A DNA stretch of 64,000 nucleotides, taken from assembly GCF_001577265.1 (NCBI RefSeq), contig NZ_CP014517.1, positions 3,880,501 through 3,944,500 of the forward strand, written 5' to 3'. The stretch comes from Variovorax sp. PAMC 28711 (GTDB taxonomy: Bacteria > Pseudomonadota > Gammaproteobacteria > Burkholderiales > Burkholderiaceae_C). The notes under the pieces were generated by a model. The model did no database searches. It was not told where the DNA came from and worked only from the letters and a program-made list of their open reading frames with translations. Made by a program: the position numbers and the translations under genes. Shown piece by piece: positions 16,520 through 27,641 of the stretch (position 1 is its first letter; each line of letters begins with the position of its first letter).

Positions 16520-16906
16520 GCGACTCATCCTGAATCTCCCTTGACTGCTGCAGTCGCTGTTGAAACCGCATTGGAAGAGTTGCGACTCGCGGCGCTGTTG
16601 CGCCAGGCGCCACTGGAATTCGCACGTGTGGTTTACGGACTGAATGACCGTGCCAACGGTCGCGCGGGCACCATGGCCGCAGAAGAAGTGGCCAGGACGG
16701 TTCGGCAGGGCGTGCCGGTGACCCGTGATCGTGCGGAGCAGCGGGCTCGGGCGTACTTGCCGGTCGCCGGTCACGAACACTGCCCGCGATGCTGGGTTTT
16801 CAACGGCATCAAAAGTCCATTGCATTACCGGGAGCCGACCGAGAGTCGTCCCGAGTCGGCGGCGTGCAAAGTGTGCGGTGCCGAGTACGCCAGCGCGCTT
16901 GACTGA
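16514..16906 (+). CDS. Hypothetical protein with C-terminal zinc ribbon
   Basis: A 130-residue soluble protein. The N-terminal 85 residues are helical and Ala/Arg/Glu rich. The C-terminal part carries two CxxC pairs, CPRC and, about 33 residues later, CKVCGAEY, which would bind one zinc ion. No named family is recognised. Codon use and the cysteine pattern argue that the frame is real. The start ATG 16514 is chosen because homology-like sequence begins there; an ATG at 16451 would add 21 residues of poor composition. A regulatory or nucleic-acid-binding role is possible but not shown. Confidence 0.6.
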   Translation: MSATHPESPLTAAVAVETALEELRLAALLRQAPLEFARVVYGLNDRANGRAGTMAAEEVARTVRQGVPVTRDRAEQRARAYLPVAGHEHCPRCWVFNGIKSPLHYREPTESRPESAACKVCGAEYASALD

Positions 16907-16941
16907 GTGATTTTTCTGCGTTTTGCCGGTCAGGGTAAACC

Positions 16942-16958
16942 TTGGCGCAGTGCAGCAA
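16942..16958. promoter_or_regulatory. Probable PhaR operator upstream of phaR
   Basis: A 17-bp dyad TTGGCGCAGTGCAGCAA, with symmetric TTG-NN-GCA-N-TGC-NN-CAA, lies 54 bases before the phaR start. TGC/GCA-rich dyads of this kind are reported targets of PhaR in polyhydroxyalkanoate-producing bacteria, and PhaR commonly represses itself. The dyad is seen; its use by PhaR is inferred. Confidence 0.5.
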
Positions 16959-17012
16959 AACTGCTCTCTAGAATCCTCTGGGCAACATGGATTTCCATGT
17001 GAAGGAGTCGCA

Positions 17013-17546
17013 GTGCAGAGCAAGAAGTCCGGTAGCAAGCCGGGGCAGCGCGTGATCAAGAAGTACCCGAACCGAAGGCTCTACGACACGGAAACATCCA
17101 CCTACATCACGCTGACGGACATCAAGAAGCTCGTGATGCAGTCCGCACCGTTCGTGGTGCTCGATGCCAAGAGTGGCGACGACCTCACGCGGAGCATCCT
17201 CCTTCAAGTAATTCTCGAAGAAGAGGCAGGCGGTGCGCCGATGTTCACCGAGCAGGTACTCGCCAGCATCATCCGGTTCTACGGACAGACGATGCAGAGT
17301 TACATGGGGCCTTATCTGGAAAAGAACATTCAGGCGATGACCGAAGTACAGGCGCAATTGGCCGACAAGTCCGAGGGCTTGACGCCCGAGATGTGGTCGC
17401 GTTTCATGACGCTGCAGTCCCCGATGCTGAAAGGCTTGATGGGCAACTACGTCGAGCAATCGAAAAACGTTTTCCTGCAGATGCAGGATCAAATGCAGAA
17501 AAATACCGAACAAGTCCTGGGTGCCTTTGGCCTCAAGCGCCCTTGA
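17013..17546 (+). CDS. phaR: Polyhydroxyalkanoate synthesis repressor PhaR
   Basis: A 177-residue PhaR. The conserved N-terminal DNA-binding domain is VIKKYPNRRLYDTETSTYIT at about residues 15-35, followed by the PHB-accumulation regulatory domains (TDIKKLVMQSAPFVV and LASIIRFYGQTMQSYMGPYL). PhaR senses the polymer: it binds PHA granules, and when none are present it represses phasin genes and itself. The protein ends in a Gln-rich helix (QMQDQMQKNTEQVLG). The start is GTG 17013, with GAAGGAG six bases upstream; this is the best ribosome site in the area. The presence of phaR implies that the organism stores PHA. Confidence 0.95.
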   Translation: MQSKKSGSKPGQRVIKKYPNRRLYDTETSTYITLTDIKKLVMQSAPFVVLDAKSGDDLTRSILLQVILEEEAGGAPMFTEQVLASIIRFYGQTMQSYMGPYLEKNIQAMTEVQAQLADKSEGLTPEMWSRFMTLQSPMLKGLMGNYVEQSKNVFLQMQDQMQKNTEQVLGAFGLKRP

Positions 17547-17585
17547 ACCCTGCCCGTCCTGCGATAGCTGGGACAATAGGGGTAT

Positions 17586-18992
17586 ATGAGCGAAGTTGTT
17601 TCCCCCGAACGCACGGCCATGCCGGCGGCCCCCAAAGTCGGTTTTGTGAGCCTGGGCTGCCCCAAGGCACTGACCGATTCCGAATTGATCCTCACGCGGT
17701 TGAGCGCCGAGGGCTATCAGACCTCCAAGACGTTCGAAGGTGCCGATCTTGTGATCGTGAACACTTGCGGCTTCATCGACGATGCGGTGAGAGAAAGTCT
17801 CGACACCATCGGTGAAGCGCTGGCGGCCAACGGTCGCGTGATCGTCACCGGTTGCCTCGGCGCCAAGAGCGGCGAGGCCGGCGGCAATCTGGTTCGCCAG
17901 ATGCATCCCAGCGTGCTGGCGGTGACCGGCCCGCACGCGACGCAGGAAGTCATGGACGCGGTCCATGCCAATTTGCCGAAACCGCACGATCCGTTCATCG
18001 ACCTGGTGCCGGATGCGTTCGGTATCGCCGGTCTCAAGCTCACGCCGCGCCACTATGCATATTTGAAGATCAGCGAAGGCTGCAATCATCGTTGCACCTT
18101 CTGCATCATTCCTTCGATGCGCGGCGACCTCGTCTCGCGGCCGATCGGCGATGTGTTGAACGAGGCGAAGGCGTTGTTCGAAGGCGGCGTGAAAGAGCTG
18201 CTCGTGATCAGTCAGGACACTTCGGCGTATGGCGTCGACACCAAGTACCGCATGGGTTTTTTCAACGGCAAACCCGTCAAGACGCGCATGCTGGATCTGG
18301 TGCGCGAACTGGGTGAAATCGCCGAGCCGTACGGTGCATGGGTGCGCTTGCATTACGTGTACCCGTACCCGAGCGTTGACGATGTGATTCCGTTGATGGC
18401 GAGCGGTCAGGTGCTGCCGTACCTCGACGTGCCGTTGCAGCACAGCCACCCCGATGTGCTGAAGCGCATGAAGCGCCCTGCGAGCGGCGAACGCAATCTG
18501 GAGCGCATCGCACGATGGCGCGAGGTATGCCCCGAACTGGTGATCCGCAGCACCTTCATCGCCGGTTTTCCGGGCGAGACCGAAGAAGAGTTCGAGCACT
18601 TGCTCGACTTCATCCGCGAAGCGCAGATCGATCGTGCGGGATGCTTCGCCTACAGCCCGGTCGAAGGTGCCACTGCCAACGACATTCCGGGGATGCTGGC
18701 GACGGAAGAACGCGAGACGCGCCGTGCGCGTTTCATGGAAGTCGCGGAGGCGGTGTCGATCGCGAAACTGCAGCGCCGGATCGGCGCCACGATGCAGGTG
18801 CTCGTGGACGCCGCGCCGGGTCTGGGCCGCAAGGGCGGCGTCGGCAGGACCTATGCCGATGCGCCTGAAATCGATGGCATCGTTCGGCTGTTGCCCCCCG
18901 AAAAGATCAGCAAGACGTTGAAAGTCGGTGAGTTCACCAAGGCCCGGATCGTCGGCGCCGAGGGTCACGATCTCATCGCGCTGCCTGTTTGA
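17586..18992 (+). CDS. rimO: Ribosomal protein S12 methylthiotransferase RimO
   Basis: A 468-residue radical-SAM enzyme that methylthiolates an aspartate of ribosomal protein S12. The N-terminal cluster cysteines are in [23 protein letters not shown] and GCLGAK. The radical-SAM triad is [21 protein letters not shown] domain closes the protein. The motif CPKALTDSE and the order of domains separate RimO from MiaB. The first ATG (17586) is used; ATG 17619 would remove an 11-residue extension and also fits the family. Confidence 0.95.
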   Translation: MSEVVSPERTAMPAAPKVGFVSLGCPKALTDSELILTRLSAEGYQTSKTFEGADLVIVNTCGFIDDAVRESLDTIGEALAANGRVIVTGCLGAKSGEAGGNLVRQMHPSVLAVTGPHATQEVMDAVHANLPKPHDPFIDLVPDAFGIAGLKLTPRHYAYLKISEGCNHRCTFCIIPSMRGDLVSRPIGDVLNEAKALFEGGVKELLVISQDTSAYGVDTKYRMGFFNGKPVKTRMLDLVRELGEIAEPYGAWVRLHYVYPYPSVDDVIPLMASGQVLPYLDVPLQHSHPDVLKRMKRPASGERNLERIARWREVCPELVIRSTFIAGFPGETEEEFEHLLDFIREAQIDRAGCFAYSPVEGATANDIPGMLATEERETRRARFMEVAEAVSIAKLQRRIGATMQVLVDAAPGLGRKGGVGRTYADAPEIDGIVRLLPPEKISKTLKVGEFTKARIVGAEGHDLIALPV

Positions 18993-19020
18993 TGTTGCAG
19001 TTTCCGCAAGCCGAACAGGC

Positions 19021-19050
19021 AACAAAAAAGCCACCGGAATACGGTGGCTT
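19021..19050 (-). terminator. Intrinsic terminator of tRNA-Leu
   Basis: On the minus strand AAGCCACCG-TATTC-CGGTGGCTT is followed by a T-run (TTTTTTGTT). The stem is 9 bp and perfect. It lies 36 bases after the tRNA-Leu CCA end, and points the same way. On the plus strand the same hairpin follows rimO but has no T-run there. Confidence 0.88.
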
Positions 19051-19085
19051 GGATTGCAGAACCCCGAAGGGTTCTTACTTAAACT

Positions 19086-19170
<85 letters not shown>

Positions 19171-19172
19171 CC

Positions 19173-19199
19173 ACATGTTGCAAGTAACTTGCAACATGT
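19173..19199. repeat. Perfect 27-bp palindrome between tRNA-Leu and rnr
   Basis: Arms ACATGTTGCAAG (19173-19184) and CTTGCAACATGT (19188-19199) flank TAA. The palindrome begins 2 bases from the mature tRNA 5' end and lies about 17 bases before the rnr Shine-Dalgarno. In either RNA it would form a 12-bp hairpin; as DNA it could be an operator. A weak plus-strand promoter (TTGCAA at 19178, TTGAAT at 19201, 17-bp spacing) overlaps it. Confidence 0.6.
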
Positions 19200-19227
19200 T
19201 TTGAATTTCAGGAAAGAAGGAGATCAT

Positions 19228-21549
<2,322 letters not shown>

Positions 21550-21581
21550 GCGAACGACACCTTCCAAGGAGACAAGAAAAC

Positions 21582-22346
21582 ATGAGCATCGATAAAAATG
21601 TCGCGCGCATCGCGATCGTGACCGGAGCCGGCACTGGCATCGGCAAGGCCGCCTCGCTGGCCCTGCTGGCCGATGGGTGGAGCGTGGTGCTGGCCGGCCG
21701 CCGGCCGGAGCCGCTCGAACAGGTGGTCGACGAGTCGGGTGCAGGTGGCCGGGCTCTGGCCGTGCCCACCGACGTCGGCAACCCCGATTCGGTCAAGGCG
21801 CTGTTCGCCGCAGCGGTCGAGCGCTTCGGGCGCGTCGACCTGCTGTTCAACAACGCCGGCACCGGCAATCCGCCGGGTCCGTTCGAGGACTGGACGCCAA
21901 CACAGTGGCAGGGCGTGGTCGACATCAACCTCAACGGGATGTTCTATTGCATTCAGCAGGCCTTCCGCACGATGAAGGCGCAGTCGCCGCGGGGTGGCCG
22001 CATCATCAACAACGGGTCCATCTCTGCGACGACGCCGCGTCCGAATTCGATGGCCTACACCTCGACCAAGCACGCGGTCGAAGGCCTCACCAAAACAGCA
22101 TCGCTCGACGGGCGCAAATACGACATCGCCGTGGGACAGGTCGACGTGGGCAACGCAATGACCGAGCTCGCATCGCGCATGGCGACCGGTGTGCCGCAGG
22201 CCAGCGGCGAACTGGCGATCGAACCGTTGATCGACGTGAAGATCGTGGGTCAATCGGTGCTTTACATGGCGAACCTGCCGCTCGACGCCAACGTGTTGTT
22301 CCACACGATCATGGCGACCAAGATGCCGTTCGTGGGACGCGGCTGA
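21582..22346 (+). CDS. SDR family NAD(P)-dependent oxidoreductase
   Basis: A 254-residue classical short-chain dehydrogenase. The cofactor loop is TGAGTGIG (residues 14-21), followed by NNAG and the catalytic YTSTK (Tyr159, Lys163) with an upstream serine in NNGSISA. Acidic or basic choice after the second strand (AGRRPE) suggests NADP preference. The substrate is unknown. It starts behind AAGGAGAC and follows rnr by 32 bases, possibly by read-through. It converges with nnr. Confidence 0.87.
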   Translation: MSIDKNVARIAIVTGAGTGIGKAASLALLADGWSVVLAGRRPEPLEQVVDESGAGGRALAVPTDVGNPDSVKALFAAAVERFGRVDLLFNNAGTGNPPGPFEDWTPTQWQGVVDINLNGMFYCIQQAFRTMKAQSPRGGRIINNGSISATTPRPNSMAYTSTKHAVEGLTKTASLDGRKYDIAVGQVDVGNAMTELASRMATGVPQASGELAIEPLIDVKIVGQSVLYMANLPLDANVLFHTIMATKMPFVGRG

Positions 22347-22359
22347 GTCGCGGCCGTTC

Positions 22360-23829
22360 TCAGGGGCGCTGCCCGCGCGCCAGACTGCCGGCAGTGAGCG
22401 GCATGTCGATCGGCCACCGATCGGCGAGCTCCCCGTGGTGCCAGACCGCTTCGCACGCGGCATCGAAAGCAGGCCGGCCGGCCGCGAGCGCCGCGCCGAC
22501 CATACCGGCGAGCACGTCGCCGGTGCCGGCTGTGGCGAGGCGGCCATTGCCCGTGAGGTTGACGACCGGCGTTGTGCCGTTGTCGGCGATCACCGTGCCC
22601 GATCCCTTCAAGACGACCACGCCGAATCGCGCGGCCAGCAGGCGCGCTGCCGCCAGGCGGTCCGATTGGACTTGCGCCGCGGAAAGCCCGAGCAGCCGTG
22701 CGGCCTCGAGTGGATGCGGCGTCAGCACCGTGGGCCGCCCGCGCTGCGCGCGCGCTTCGAGCAGCTGTTGAAGGCCCGTGTCGGCTGCGATCGCGTTCAA
22801 CGCGTCGGCATCCAGCACCAGCGACGCAGCCGTCGAGAGCACACGCGGCAGCAGGGTGCGGATGGCATCGCCACCCCCGCAGCCGCACACGACAGTCGTG
22901 GTGGAAAGATCGAGCGATGCGGCATCCCGCAGCATCAGTTCAAGTTGCGACACGTCGACCGTGACGGCCGTGCGGTCGAGCAAACCAACCAGCACGCGCC
23001 CCGCGCCGCCATGCAACGCCGCCGAGCCGGCCAGCAACGCCGCGCCCGCCATGCCATGCGCGCCCCCGATCACGGCGACGTCGCCGTAGGTGCCCTTGTG
23101 CGAAGCATGGGCGCGGGGACTTCGGTGCGGCGCGCCGGACAGACGGGCCGCAGGTACTTCGTCGAAGGTGGTGCCATCGAGGTTGTCGAGCCACACCTCG
23201 CCTGCGGCGTCGCGGCCCTGCGCTGTGAACAGCCCCGGTTTCACGGTGAGGAGGCTCAGGCAAAAACGCTTTGCGGCCGCGCCCGTCGTGTCTGCGTGCG
23301 GCATGGTGAACGCCTCCGGATACGCGCCCGTGTCGGCGTTCAGGCCGGACGGCACATCGACACTCAGCAGCGGAGCTGGCGCGCAGCGCATCCGATGCAA
23401 CCACTCGGCCATCACGCCCTCGGGCGCACGCGTCGTGCCGATCCCGAGCAGCGCATCGATCGCGAGGTCGTGCTGTGCCGGCGCGGCATTCGCGAAGTTG
23501 ACGCCGGCGCCCCGTGCACGACGCAGCGATGCCAACGCGTCGGTCGGCAACCGCGACTCGTCACCACAGAAAGTGACGATCGGTGCCCAGCCGCACTGCT
23601 GCAGCCGCGCCGCCGCCTCGAATCCGTCGCCGCCGTTGTTGCCCGGACCGCAGGCGATCCATACCGTGCGTGCGTGCGGCGCGATGGCCATCGCGAGACG
23701 CGCGACCGCAAGGCCGGCGCGTTGCATCAGCGCGTGGGCGGGGAGGGTGGCTGCCAGTGCCTGCTCGATGCGCCGCGTGGCCGCGATATCGAACAGCTCG
23801 GCGATGGTGTGGGGCGTGATGCGTTGCAT
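22360..23829 (-). CDS. nnr: Bifunctional NAD(P)H-hydrate epimerase / ADP-dependent dehydratase
   Basis: A 489-residue fusion that repairs hydrated NAD(P)H. The N-terminal YjeF_N epimerase domain (about 1-210) has GPGNNGGDGFEAAARL. The C-terminal ribokinase-like dehydratase (about 230-489) has KGTYGDVAVIGGAHGMAGA, the KGSGTVIAD stretch and the ATP-binding NGRLATAGTGDVLAGM. Both halves look complete. It is the last gene of a leftward group (amidase, dadA, nnr) and starts 34 bases after dadA. A housekeeping repair function unrelated to its neighbours is likely. Confidence 0.94.
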   Translation of the reverse strand: MQRITPHTIAELFDIAATRRIEQALAATLPAHALMQRAGLAVARLAMAIAPHARTVWIACGPGNNGGDGFEAAARLQQCGWAPIVTFCGDESRLPTDALASLRRARGAGVNFANAAPAQHDLAIDALLGIGTTRAPEGVMAEWLHRMRCAPAPLLSVDVPSGLNADTGAYPEAFTMPHADTTGAAAKRFCLSLLTVKPGLFTAQGRDAAGEVWLDNLDGTTFDEVPAARLSGAPHRSPRAHASHKGTYGDVAVIGGAHGMAGAALLAGSAALHGGAGRVLVGLLDRTAVTVDVSQLELMLRDAASLDLSTTTVVCGCGGGDAIRTLLPRVLSTAASLVLDADALNAIAADTGLQQLLEARAQRGRPTVLTPHPLEAARLLGLSAAQVQSDRLAAARLLAARFGVVVLKGSGTVIADNGTTPVVNLTGNGRLATAGTGDVLAGMVGAALAAGRPAFDAACEAVWHHGELADRWPIDMPLTAGSLARGQRP

Positions 23830-23863
23830 GGACCGGCCAGTGTGCAGCGTCGGCGCCCCGCGC

Positions 23864-25123
23864 TCAATGCGCGAGCATCAGACGTTCGACGCCGAGGCCT
23901 TCGAGGTCGACGCCGGGATCGCGCCCGCCCACCAGATCGGCCAGCACGCGCGCGCTGCCGCACGAGAGCGCCCAGCCGCTCGATCCGTGCCCGAGGTTGA
24001 GCCACACGCCGGGAATGCCGCTGGCGCCCAGCACCGGCGGGCCGTCCGGCAGCATCGGGCGGGCGCCTTTCCACTGCTGGACGCCGGACTGCAGCGTGAC
24101 GGCCCCCGGGAACCAGTCATGCAGCACCTTGTAGAGCGTCTGCAGCGCCGCCGGACTCAGCGCATCGGGCACGCCGCCGATTTCCGCACTGCCGGCCACG
24201 CGCACACGCAGGCCGAGCCGCGTGATCGCCACCTTGAAGCGTTCGTCCATGACCGCGCTGCGCGGCGCGTTGAGCGGCTCCCGGATGTTGGCGCTGATCG
24301 AGTGGCCGTAGACCGGCGCAAGCGGAATGCGCAAGCCGAGCGGGCGCAGCAACTGGGCCGACGCGAGACCTGCGCACACGATCACCGCGTCGTAGCGCAC
24401 AGCGTCGGAGCCGCCGGCCAGCTGCAGCGACGTCGGTGCCGCGCGGTTCAGCGGGGCGAGGTCGCAATTGAAATGGAACTTGGCACCGAGCGCTTCGGCT
24501 TCCCACTTGAGGAGCAGTGCGAACTGGCGGCAGTTGCCCACCTCGTCGTCGGGAAGATGGATCGCGCCGGTGAGCGAGGTGTCGGTGTTGAGCGCCGGCT
24601 CGATGCGTCGGGCCTCGTCGGCATCGACCTCGCGGAACACGGTGCCGGCCGCGCGCAGCACGTCGAGGCCGGGCTGCACCAGCTTTTGCTCGCGTCTGGA
24701 GCGCAGCAGCACAAGGTAGCCATCGCTGCGCTCGTAGAGCATTTCGCTGGCTTCGACGATTTCATGCAGCCGCGTCCGGCTGTAGAACGCGAGGCGCTGC
24801 ATGCGGGTGCGGTTGGCCAGGTAGGTTTCGAGCTTGCAGGCTTTCTGCCAGCGTGCCATGAAACCGATGTCGCGCGCGGCCAGCGGCCAGCGCACCTTGA
24901 TCGCGCCATGCCTGGACAGCAACGACCGCAGCACCTTGCCGCGCATGCCGGGCGCGGCCCACGGCGTGACGTAGCCCGGCGCGACCACGCCGGCATTGGC
25001 AAAGCTGGATTCTTCGGCGGCAGCGCCACGGCGCTCGAACACGGACACCTCGTGCCCGTCGGACGCCAGTTCCCAAGCGGTGGTGACGCCGATGATGCCG
25101 GCGCCCACGATCGCGATTTTCAT
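23864..25123 (-). CDS. dadA: D-amino acid dehydrogenase
   Basis: A 419-residue FAD enzyme of the DadA/DAO family, which oxidises D-amino acids (D-alanine in E. coli) and passes electrons to the quinone pool. The dinucleotide loop is MKIAIVGAGIIGVTTAWEL. EESSFANAGVVAPGYVTPWAAPGM and the C-terminal NLGHGSSGWALSCGSARVLADL are typical of DadA. The start at 25123 puts the FAD loop at residue 7, as usual. There is no dadX racemase beside it, so the classical dad operon is not present. Confidence 0.9.
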   Translation of the reverse strand: MKIAIVGAGIIGVTTAWELASDGHEVSVFERRGAAAEESSFANAGVVAPGYVTPWAAPGMRGKVLRSLLSRHGAIKVRWPLAARDIGFMARWQKACKLETYLANRTRMQRLAFYSRTRLHEIVEASEMLYERSDGYLVLLRSRREQKLVQPGLDVLRAAGTVFREVDADEARRIEPALNTDTSLTGAIHLPDDEVGNCRQFALLLKWEAEALGAKFHFNCDLAPLNRAAPTSLQLAGGSDAVRYDAVIVCAGLASAQLLRPLGLRIPLAPVYGHSISANIREPLNAPRSAVMDERFKVAITRLGLRVRVAGSAEIGGVPDALSPAALQTLYKVLHDWFPGAVTLQSGVQQWKGARPMLPDGPPVLGASGIPGVWLNLGHGSSGWALSCGSARVLADLVGGRDPGVDLEGLGVERLMLAH

Positions 25124-25260
25124 TGGATTCGGAGAGTGAAGAAGCGGCGCAGCAACGTGCGCCAATCCGCGAGGATAGACGAGGCGTCTGCCCCTTGCTG
25201 ACGCTTCGGAGTCGGCGTGCGGCAGCGTTGCAACCACGCCACCGTGGTCGGGCGCGAAGA

Positions 25261-26598
25261 CTATTTTTTCTGCAGGCTGCTTTCGATCTGCAGCGACACG
25301 GCGAGCACCGGGTCGTCGTGCAGCGCCGCGTGCCAGACCATCAGGCCCACCGGCAGTTCGCCCTTGACGTGACAAGGGAGCGACAGCGCGCAGCCGTCCA
25401 GCATGTTGACGACGGACGGATTGCGCAGCAACAGGGCGTTGACCCGAAAAAACGCATCATCGCGCTCTGCGCCCGGTGCGACGCTGGCGATCGGGGGCGC
25501 CGTGATCGGCACCGTGGGCGACAACACCGCATCGAAACGGTCGAGCTTTTGCGCGACGCCGCGGATCCAGGCGCGTCGTGCATGCACGAGATCGATGTAC
25601 TCGTGCGCCTTCATCGTCGCGCCCTTCAGGATGCGCTGTGCCACGCGCGGGTCGTAGCCGGCGCCGCTGCGTTCGAGCAGCAGGCGATGCCATGTGTAGG
25701 CCTCGGCCGCGGAGAAGCCGCCCGTGGCGTTGATCGACGAAAGCTCCGCCAGCTCGGGCAGTTCGATCTCTTCAATGCGAGCGCCTGCAGCGCGAAGCGT
25801 TTCGAGCGTCCGTTCGAAGGCGACTGCCACGGCAGATTCGATGGCGTCGAAAAACAGGTTCTTCACGACAGCCAGCCGATAGGCGGCGAGCGGCGCATTG
25901 CCGGCCGTGACCGTGCGACTGGCCAGGATTTCGTGCGTGGTGATCGCATCGCGCACCGAGCGCGTCATGGCGCACACGGTGTCGAGCGTGTTCGACAGCG
26001 GCAGGGCACCCTCGGTCGGCACCAGCCGTGCAGTGCTTTTGAACCCGACGATGCCGTTGAGCGCCGCGGGAATGCGGATCGAGCCGCCGGTGTCGGAACC
26101 GAGACCGATGAAAGCCGCGCCGGTCGCCACCGACACGGCAGCGCCCGCCGAGGAGCCACCCGGGACGCGCGCAGTGGTCGTGTCGCCGGCGTTGGCCGGC
26201 GTGCCGTGGTGCGGATTGACGCCGACGCCGGAGAAGGCGAACTCGGTCATGTTCGTGCGACCGATGAGCGCGCCGCCGGCGGCGCGCAGCCGGGCAACGG
26301 CGGTCGCGTCGACTCTGGCAGCGGGCGCGTGACTCAACACGATGGAACCGGCGGGCGTTGGCTGGCCCGCTACATCGAACAGGTCCTTGACGGAAAAGGC
26401 CAGACCGGCCAGGCGACTGGCAGGCGCGGCTTGGAGCGCGGCCGCGCGCGCGGCGGCAAAGTCGGTGCGGGTGAAAACGTGTGCGCAGAGCGCGGAGTCG
26501 GCTGCTTCGATGGCGCGGTCCATTTCGGTGTGTGCGTCGGTGCGGCCGGACTGGACGAGGCGGCGGGTGGCGTGGAGGTCGTTCATGGGCTGCGGCAT
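25261..26598 (-). CDS. Amidase (GatA-like amidase-signature family)
   Basis: A 445-residue amidase-signature hydrolase. The Ser-cisSer-Lys triad is visible: Lys in [12 protein letters not shown], the cis-Ser in [14 protein letters not shown] and the nucleophile in [21 protein letters not shown]. It is not the GatCAB subunit, since gatB and gatC are absent and the C-terminus ([18 protein letters not shown]) differs. The substrate is unknown. Starts at 26598 ([14 protein letters not shown]) or 26586 are both possible; neither has a clear ribosome site. It is divergent from rpsB. Confidence 0.85.
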   Translation of the reverse strand: MPQPMNDLHATRRLVQSGRTDAHTEMDRAIEAADSALCAHVFTRTDFAAARAAALQAAPASRLAGLAFSVKDLFDVAGQPTPAGSIVLSHAPAARVDATAVARLRAAGGALIGRTNMTEFAFSGVGVNPHHGTPANAGDTTTARVPGGSSAGAAVSVATGAAFIGLGSDTGGSIRIPAALNGIVGFKSTARLVPTEGALPLSNTLDTVCAMTRSVRDAITTHEILASRTVTAGNAPLAAYRLAVVKNLFFDAIESAVAVAFERTLETLRAAGARIEEIELPELAELSSINATGGFSAAEAYTWHRLLLERSGAGYDPRVAQRILKGATMKAHEYIDLVHARRAWIRGVAQKLDRFDAVLSPTVPITAPPIASVAPGAERDDAFFRVNALLLRNPSVVNMLDGCALSLPCHVKGELPVGLMVWHAALHDDPVLAVSLQIESSLQKK

Positions 26599-26643
26599 GG
26601 CGCGCGAGGGTGCTGGAGCAAGGGAAAACGAGGGTGGCCGTGC

Positions 26644-26804
26644 TACACTCCTTGGGTTTCGCCGATCGGACAACGGCTTTCGTTGTGCCGGCTCGAAACG
26701 TATCCGCAAACCAGCCCCCTCAAGGTGTTGTGGCCTTTTTCGAAGGTATCGAAAAGGGATGCAAAACGGGCTGGATTTTAGACCCAACCTTTGGAGTAAT
26801 TTCA
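26644..26804 (+). promoter_or_regulatory. Promoter and folded leader of rpsB
   Basis: An extended -10 (TGCTACACT, 26641-26649) precedes a leader of about 150 nt. Three helices are visible: ACAACG-GCTTT-CGTTGT (about 26670-26686), an outer CCAGCCC/GGGCTGG (26711-26717 with 26768-26774), and inside it CCTTTTTCGA/TCGAAAAGGG (26734-26758, one wobble). E. coli rpsB is controlled by S2 binding its own leader. This structure is a candidate equivalent; the -35 box is unclear. Confidence 0.5.
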
Positions 26805-27560
26805 ATGTCTACCACCATGCGCGAAATGCTGGAAGCCGGTGTCCATTTCGGTCACCAAACCCGCTTCTGGAATCCCAAGATGTCGCCGTTCATCTTCGGC
26901 CATCGCAACAAGATTCACATCATCAACCTGGAAAAGTCGCTTCCGATGTTCCAGGACGCGATGAAGTACGCCAAGCAGCTCACGGCCAACCGCGGCACGG
27001 TGCTCATGGTCGGCACGAAGCGCCAGGCCCGCGAGATCGTCGCCGCTGAAGCACGCCGTGCCGGCGTGCCGTTCGTCGACACCCGCTGGCTCGGCGGCAT
27101 GCTGACCAACTTCAAGACCGTCAAAACCTCGATCAAGCGTCTGAAGGAAATGAAGGCCCAGCAGGAAATCGGCCTCGACGCGCTCAGCAAGAAGGAACAA
27201 CTGACCTTCTCGCGCGAAATCGCCAAGCTTGAAAAAGACATCGGCGGCATTCAGGATATGACCGCGCTGCCGGACGCCATCTTCGTGATCGACGTGGGCT
27301 TCCACAAGATCGCGGTGGCCGAAGCCAAGAAGCTGGGCATCCCGCTGATCGGCGTGGTCGACTCGAACCATTCGCCTGAAGGCATCGACTACGTGATCCC
27401 GGGCAACGACGACTCGTCGAAGGCCGTCACGCTGTACGCCCGCGGTATCGCCGACGCGATCATCGAAGGGCGCAACAGCGCGGGTGGCGATGTGGTCAAG
27501 GCCGTTGCCGAAGGCAGCAGCGACGAATTCGTTGAAGTCGAAGAAGGTGCATCGGCCTGA
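26805..27560 (+). CDS. rpsB: 30S ribosomal protein S2
   Basis: A 251-residue S2, with the standard start [26 protein letters not shown] and conserved [15 protein letters not shown] and [22 protein letters not shown]2 binds the 16S head and body junction and helps dock S1. The ribosome site GGAGTAATTTCA precedes the ATG at 26805. It heads a long rightward block. A hairpin with a T-run lies after its stop, before tsf, so downstream genes may be partly attenuated. Confidence 0.98.
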   Translation: MSTTMREMLEAGVHFGHQTRFWNPKMSPFIFGHRNKIHIINLEKSLPMFQDAMKYAKQLTANRGTVLMVGTKRQAREIVAAEARRAGVPFVDTRWLGGMLTNFKTVKTSIKRLKEMKAQQEIGLDALSKKEQLTFSREIAKLEKDIGGIQDMTALPDAIFVIDVGFHKIAVAEAKKLGIPLIGVVDSNHSPEGIDYVIPGNDDSSKAVTLYARGIADAIIEGRNSAGGDVVKAVAEGSSDEFVEVEEGASA

Positions 27561-27582
27561 TCGACGCTCTCGCGAGCCTGAA

Positions 27583-27609
27583 GAAGGGGCTTTGGTGCCC
27601 CTTTTTTTT
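27583..27609 (+). terminator. Terminator/attenuator between rpsB and tsf
   Basis: GGGGC-TTTGGT-GCCCC (27586-27601) is followed by eight T residues (27602-27609). It is a standard intrinsic terminator 23 bases behind rpsB and 32 bases ahead of tsf. Because tsf and the following genes have no obvious strong promoter in the gap, it is more likely a partial terminator that lowers tsf relative to rpsB. Confidence 0.85.
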
Positions 27610-27641
27610 AACCTGATTTTTTGAGTGACGGAGATAGAAAA

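Noticed and set aside
16301..17059. Leftward frame of 252 codons covering tRNA-Val, the zinc-ribbon gene and the phaR start
   Set aside because: It reads through a tRNA and two better-supported genes, and its composition is patchwork.
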